Shown piece by piece: positions 59,153 through 64,000 of a stretch of 64,000 nt of DNA. Each line of letters starts with the position of its first letter. The stretch's first letter is position 1. The DNA comes from Anaerolineaceae bacterium. GTDB lineage: Bacteria; Chloroflexota; Anaerolineae; Anaerolineales; Anaerolineaceae. The notes below the pieces were generated by a model. It made no database searches. It was given only the letters and a program-made list of their open reading frames with translations, and was not told the DNA's origin. The stretch covers positions 17,862 to 81,861 of the forward strand of contig JADLFQ010000076.1 in assembly GCA_020845515.1 (NCBI GenBank). Reading direction: 5' to 3'. The translations under genes and the position numbers were made by a program.

Positions 59153-59400
59153 AAAGGCTGGACGGCGCCCAAAAGTGAAAAGGCTGGACGGTGCCCAAAA
59201 GTGAAAAGGCTGGACGGTGTCCAAAAGTGAAAAGGCTGGACGGTGTCCAAAAGTGAAAAGGCTGGACGGCGCCCAAAAGTGAAAAGGCTGGACGGTGTCC
59301 AAAAGTGAAAAGGCTGGACGGTGTCCAAAAGTGAAAAGGCTGGACGGTGCCCAAAAGTGAAAAGGCTGGACGGTGTCCAAAAACAAAAAGGGCTGTCCGG
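59141..59400. repeat. 26-bp tandem array: 9 near-identical copies plus one degenerate copy
   Basis: Unit GYCCAAAAGTGAAAAGGCTGGACGGY; copy starts 59141, 59167, 59193, 59219, 59245, 59271, 59297, 59323, 59349, 59375 (degenerate). Confidence 0.96.
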
Positions 59401-59456
59401 ATATTGTTTCCAGACAGCTCCTTATCGTTTAATCTAACAGGTTTTAGCCGGGCGCG

Positions 59457-60878
59457 TCAGGGGATTGGGTTGCTGTTTGCCCAATTGGAGCCGATGATGA
59501 CGATTACATCCGCACCGGCGTCTGCTTCAAAGCGGTTGTAGATATCGCTTGTGCTGATGCCCATCGTATCGGCCAGATATTTGACGGTGTATGGCTTGCC
59601 GGAGACTACAATCAACGAGGTGCTGCCGTAGAGCTGATCGGCGTTGGTCTCACCCAGTACGTTCAAACCGAGCGACCGCAGATACTCGCTGGTGCGGGAG
59701 GCAAGGCCGGGGTCTTGCGTGCCGTTTTGGACGACGATGCGCGCCTGTTCCTGCTGAGCCAGCGCGAGGGGGTCCTGGTTAACTGTCGCGGGGCTGATCG
59801 GCCCGCCGGTCGTGAAGATCTGGTCGCGCAGGATGCGGATCTTGTCGTGTACAGGGATGGCGATCGAAAGGCCGTCCGGCGATGTGCCCAAAATAACCTG
59901 CTCTGGAGGCCCGATCACACCCTGGCGGATGCTGTTTTCCGGCACTTTGGCGGCCAGCAGGGCAAGCTGGAGCGTTTGCTGCAAGTTCAAGTTGGTACGA
60001 ATGCCCGAAGCGATATCGTTGTAGAGTGCGGGGGCTTTGGCAATTAACGTGGGCATCATATCGAGCGCCAGGATTTGCTCGCGGATCGCCAGAATGACAT
60101 CTTGTTGGCGCTGAGAGCGGTCAAAGTCGCCGCCGTCGGTGTAGCGGGCGCGGGCGTATGCCAGCGCGGTTGCGCCGTCGAGCGTTTGCACGCCCGGATA
60201 CAGCTTGACGGTGTTGGCGGGACCCAACGGGTCAACGGTGATCTCGTCGCGGACGTTGAGATCCAACCCGCCCAACTCGTCAATAAATCTGGCGAAGGCG
60301 TAGAAATCAACCTGTGCGTAGTAATTGATGGGCACGCCCAGGAGCTGCTGTATCGTTTGCACCGCCAGCGCCGGGCCGCCGCCGGGGAGGTTGTAAATTT
60401 CACCGAGGTAGTAGGCCGTGTTGATTTTTGCGTAATCGTAGCCGGGGATGTTGACCCATAAATCGCGCGGGATGGATAGAAGGCCGGCAGTGTCACTGAG
60501 CGGGTCGAGCGTCAACAGGATCATCGTGTCGGTGCGCGGCGTTTCACCAGATTCCCAATCGCGGTAATCCAGACCCATGACCAAAATCGTCACCCGGCTG
60601 GCGCCATCCCAGGGTTCGGGTTCCAGACCGCCCTCCGGCTGTAATGGCTGGACATAGGCGGTGCCTTCCGGAAGCTTGATCGGTTTGCCGCTGGACGAAA
60701 TCTCCGGCGCGCCGGGCAGGCTGGTCATTGACCAGGAACTGACCAGGCTGCGGACGAGAATAAAGGCGATGACCGCGGAAGCCAGCGCCAGGACGATAAA
60801 AGCGGCGATGAGCGCAAGGGTGATTTTATCCAACCGCGCTGAACGCTTTCTTGCCATGCGAATTTGTGAACGTGACAT
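59457..60878 (-). CDS. LytR-CpsA-Psr (LCP) family protein with LytR_C domain
   Basis: RVTILVMGLDYRDWESGETPRTDTMILLTLDPLSDTAGLLSIPRDLWVNIPGY...KINTAYYLG; C-terminal RIVVQNGTQDPGLASRTSEYLRSLG. Confidence 0.92.
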   Translation of the reverse strand: MSRSQIRMARKRSARLDKITLALIAAFIVLALASAVIAFILVRSLVSSWSMTSLPGAPEISSSGKPIKLPEGTAYVQPLQPEGGLEPEPWDGASRVTILVMGLDYRDWESGETPRTDTMILLTLDPLSDTAGLLSIPRDLWVNIPGYDYAKINTAYYLGEIYNLPGGGPALAVQTIQQLLGVPINYYAQVDFYAFARFIDELGGLDLNVRDEITVDPLGPANTVKLYPGVQTLDGATALAYARARYTDGGDFDRSQRQQDVILAIREQILALDMMPTLIAKAPALYNDIASGIRTNLNLQQTLQLALLAAKVPENSIRQGVIGPPEQVILGTSPDGLSIAIPVHDKIRILRDQIFTTGGPISPATVNQDPLALAQQEQARIVVQNGTQDPGLASRTSEYLRSLGLNVLGETNADQLYGSTSLIVVSGKPYTVKYLADTMGISTSDIYNRFEADAGADVIVIIGSNWANSNPIP

Positions 60879-60959
60879 AGGTTATTTTCAGTAAGATCTG
60901 TGAGCAGGATGTGATTTTGCAAGAGGTTGCAAGAAAAGTTCCAGCCCACAGGGTTTATT

Positions 60960-61196
60960 TTACCCCGGTTTTGGAGGAGGAACCGGCAGGTCATTAACTG
61001 CTGTTTGCACCCACTTGTCGCCTTCGTCAATCAACATGACGGGAATATCTTCAACCACCGGGTATTTGCGCCCGCAATCGCTGCAAACCAACCAGCTTTC
61101 CTTGATGAAATCAAGCTGGCCCTTGTTATCATGAACGCATACAGGACAACGCAGGATTTCCAAAAGTTCGGGTTTGACCATTTTTTCTCCAGGCAA
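60960..61196 (-). CDS. Trm112 family protein
   Basis: [50 protein letters not shown]. Confidence 0.9.
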   Translation of the reverse strand: MPGEKMVKPELLEILRCPVCVHDNKGQLDFIKESWLVCSDCGRKYPVVEDIPVMLIDEGDKWVQTAVNDLPVPPPKPG

Positions 61197-61316
61197 GCAA
61201 AGTTACCGTAATTTTACCACAAGGGTTGATGCTGTTTTGGTGGTTAGAGAATTCTTTGAATTCTCAACTGTCAACGCATAAATCTTTGCTGTGCCCTTGT
61301 TTTCGTATTTGCTCCG

Positions 61317-63209
61317 CTACTCCCCTTCGCCATCCTCATGCGTTTCCGGTGGAGGCATTCCTTCCGTGCCGGGGCCATATTCGTAAATGGCCTGCCAGGG
61401 TTCGTAATGGGTGTGAAAGGCGTCTTCAAAGTAAAGGGCATCGCCCTTATAGACGCGCCGGTTGACGGTGATATCCGCGCCATCGGCGGGCCAATCCACC
61501 TGCTTCACCTTGCCTGACGGCAGGTCGGGGCTTTCACGGTAAACCGGTTTGGGGGCGGCGACGATATTCACCGGGCCTGTGGTGTCCCACTGCACGGACC
61601 GGCCATCCGGGGTGGAATAGAACTTCCAGGTGATGGAACTGTACGCAGGGCTGACGTACGTCTCCATTAACAACCAGTGCGGGGTGTCATTGGTGAACTT
61701 GAGGTCAACAAGCGGGACGAAGACGGTGGCATCCAGGCCGGCCAGGTTGGGGTCAATCTGGTTCCCGGCCGTCTTTTCATAATAGCTGACGCGATAGGCA
61801 TGTGCGTAGCGCTCGACAATCGGGAAACCGGCAAAGAAAGCCGTCCTAAAAAGTGTGGTGCTCACCTGACAGACACCGCCGCCAACACCCTTGATGGTCT
61901 GGTTGCCGTAGATGATGAGCGCCTCGGCGTAGCCGTTGTCGAGGCTGATATCGCCCAGGGCGCCTGCCATGGAGAAGGTCTCACCCGGGGCGATGAGCAG
62001 ACCGTGAAAGCGGCTGGCGGCTGCCTCGATGTTTTGAACGCGCGCGGCGTCCGAACCGTAGAAATAAGAAGTTTCGGCATGCACCAGCCCGGTGATGCCA
62101 AGCTGTTCAGCGGTGGCCTGGTCGGTGATGCGCGGCGGCGTGAGCACCAAGTCGAGCGCGAGGGTGTGTTCGCCGGCGAGGACTTTAGCCTGTACGTTGT
62201 TGAGGCTGTTTTCGATATCCAACGCCCGTCCGATGACCGCCGGCTGGATCAGTTCCAACTGGCGGGTGTCGTCGTTGAAGATGAAGCGCGCCTCGGCCGG
62301 GTCTAACTGGAGCTGGGGGGCGAGCTTTGTCAGGAACTCGCGCAGTTTTTGGCTGCTGAGAGCGACCTGATATTGAGTGGACTGATCTTTTTGTACATGT
62401 TCAAACACCAGCATCGCGGCGACATCCGCCGGTTCGATGCTCCAGGGGCCTGCGCCTTCCTGCCCGGGGGGAAGGGAGAAGACGAGTGGTTCGGCGAGAA
62501 TGTGCCGTGCCAGTTCGGCCTGCGCCTCAAGGTCCATGGTGGCGGGCTGATCAATGGTTACTGTCAGCGGGACGATGCCATCGCGCAGCGTTTGCATTTG
62601 GGCGGTCAGTATTTCCAGCGTGGCGGGGATATCCACCGTCCGGCCGGGCTGGCCGGCGTGGATGGCGACGCTGGCGTTTTCGATGGAGATGCTCGGTTCG
62701 ATGAGGGGTTGGTTGACCTCGGCGGCCAGGGCTGCGAGGTACTTGAAAGCCATGCGCTGGTCGAAGATCAGGTTGGGGGGGAGGGTAACGTTGTCCTGGC
62801 GGGCGCGGAACTGCTCGTCCAGGCGGCGCAAGAGGCTGCCGCTGCGCCCATAGGAGAAAGCGGTTTTTGCTGAAGTTTCTGCGTCGAGGAACAAGCCGGT
62901 TTCAAGGGGGGTGACCGCCCAGGTTTTGTCGCCATCAGAGAGCAGGATATGGCCGCTTTGCGGGAAAGTGATTTCACGGGCGATTTTTGCGGCGGCTTCG
63001 GCGGGGTTGAGGCCGCCGACTTGAACGCCGGCCACATTCACACCGGGGTAGATTTTTCCCAGGTTCCAAATTTGAAAACCTGCCAGCCAGAAGACCGCCA
63101 GAAAGAAGAAAGCGGCGAAGCCGAGCATCAGCGCAAGAAGAGCCTGTTCGATCAACACCTGATCGCGGTTCATGCGGCGGGAGGCGGGAGAGGGCACTGC
63201 ACTTCTCAT
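61317..63209 (-). CDS. VanW family protein with PG_binding_4-like repeats
   Basis: LLIAPGETFSMAGALGDISLDNGYAEALIIYGNQTIKGVGGGVCQVSTTLFRTAFFAGFPIVERYAHAYRVSYYE. Confidence 0.92.
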   Translation of the reverse strand: MRSAVPSPASRRMNRDQVLIEQALLALMLGFAAFFFLAVFWLAGFQIWNLGKIYPGVNVAGVQVGGLNPAEAAAKIAREITFPQSGHILLSDGDKTWAVTPLETGLFLDAETSAKTAFSYGRSGSLLRRLDEQFRARQDNVTLPPNLIFDQRMAFKYLAALAAEVNQPLIEPSISIENASVAIHAGQPGRTVDIPATLEILTAQMQTLRDGIVPLTVTIDQPATMDLEAQAELARHILAEPLVFSLPPGQEGAGPWSIEPADVAAMLVFEHVQKDQSTQYQVALSSQKLREFLTKLAPQLQLDPAEARFIFNDDTRQLELIQPAVIGRALDIENSLNNVQAKVLAGEHTLALDLVLTPPRITDQATAEQLGITGLVHAETSYFYGSDAARVQNIEAAASRFHGLLIAPGETFSMAGALGDISLDNGYAEALIIYGNQTIKGVGGGVCQVSTTLFRTAFFAGFPIVERYAHAYRVSYYEKTAGNQIDPNLAGLDATVFVPLVDLKFTNDTPHWLLMETYVSPAYSSITWKFYSTPDGRSVQWDTTGPVNIVAAPKPVYRESPDLPSGKVKQVDWPADGADITVNRRVYKGDALYFEDAFHTHYEPWQAIYEYGPGTEGMPPPETHEDGEGE

Positions 63210-63292
63210 GGAAGAGATTATATCACCAGGATGGTCTGATTAATTGAGCGGGCGGGGGTGCGCATGGAATTTAACGAGATTCGAGAAAAGCC

Positions 63293-63320
63293 TTGACAGA
63301 GCAAAAGGATCGGGTATAAT
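63293..63320 (+). promoter_or_regulatory. rRNA promoter P1 (TTGACA-16-TATAAT)
   Basis: Exact consensus hexamers. Confidence 0.85.
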
Positions 63321-63575
63321 CAGCGTTCGCTGTTGAAATACAGCGTAGGTAATCAGAAAGACGAAGATAGCCGTTGAGAACCTGGAGCGAAGATGCTTGA
63401 CAGGAGAAGTGAAAGGCGGTAAAATAGAGTCCCACTGAAAATGCCTGATCTAGCCAAAAGCGGCAGATCACTAACAAAAGAACACCCATCCCGGGGCCTG
63501 ACGTTCAAGGTAGCGCACAAACAAGGCCGATGTTGCGGACAACCGACAGACATCGGCGAGTTTTATGTCGAAGCC

Positions 63576-63604
63576 TTGACAAACATCGGTAAGGCATGTA
63601 GAAT
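63576..63604 (+). promoter_or_regulatory. rRNA promoter P2 (TTGACA-17-TAGAAT)
   Basis: Near-consensus hexamers upstream of 16S. Confidence 0.75.
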
Positions 63605-63624
63605 CTGGCTTCTGAAATTGGGGT

Positions 63625-63636
63625 TGCACCTTAACA
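63625..63636 (+). promoter_or_regulatory. boxA-like antitermination element (TGCACCTTAACA)
   Basis: 10/12 match to TGCTCTTTAACA, in the rRNA leader downstream of P2. Confidence 0.55.
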
Positions 63637-63726
63637 GCTGAAGAGTGATAGGAAGGAAAAAGATAGTAAAGTGAGCACCATCGATTCTATTTCCGTAAAC
63701 GAAAACACCTGAAAAGGTGAAAATTT

Positions 63727-64000
<274 letters not shown>

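Noticed and set aside
58475-59386. 303-aa minus-strand ORF with repeated FSLLDTVQPFHFWAPSSLFTFGHRPA peptide
   Set aside because: Antisense of the 58259-59152 gene plus the 26-bp array; the peptide repeat is a by-product of the tandem DNA repeat.
59141-59400. CRISPR array
   Set aside because: Units are contiguous with no spacers and no cas genes are nearby; it is a simple tandem repeat.

Overview
Bacterial chromosome window, probably Chloroflexota (Anaerolineae-like) judging by protein flavour; the taxonomic call is an inference. It ends in the 5' part of a 16S rRNA gene with a recognisable leader. About 45 credible CDSs are called. They include two SPFH-type membrane proteins plus a third gene running off the left edge, an OsmC + XRE/cupin/NifX-like pair, an FTR1 permease, an NfeD/stomatin pair, two MFS transporters, and an NMT1-type ABC transporter with an unusual IclR-PPOX fusion regulator. 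Also present are alr, a complete livFGMHK cluster, a CBS-ACT protein, MscS, GT39, RNB nuclease, a GGDEF protein, dCMP deaminase, RarD, an FGGY kinase, a MacB-like efflux system, HutU, LCP, Trm112 and VanW proteins. The most interesting unit is a compact minus-strand operon at about 29.6-36.5 kb: creatininase-family hydrolase, cupin, ECF S-component, fused double EcfA, EcfT, acetamidase/formamidase and a TrzN-like amidohydrolase. It looks like a vitamin-type ECF uptake system wired to a hydrolytic pathway for an unknown N-containing, possibly cyclic, substrate. It sits between gene remnants (SDR pseudogene on one side, truncated rpmI/rplT on the other). Other notable signals: a doubled palindromic operator overlapping the osmC promoter, a 26-bp tandem array seeded on a stop codon, and a 67-bp tandem repeat grown from a tRNA-Gly 3' end. 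All calls are by eye from sequence; no searches were run.
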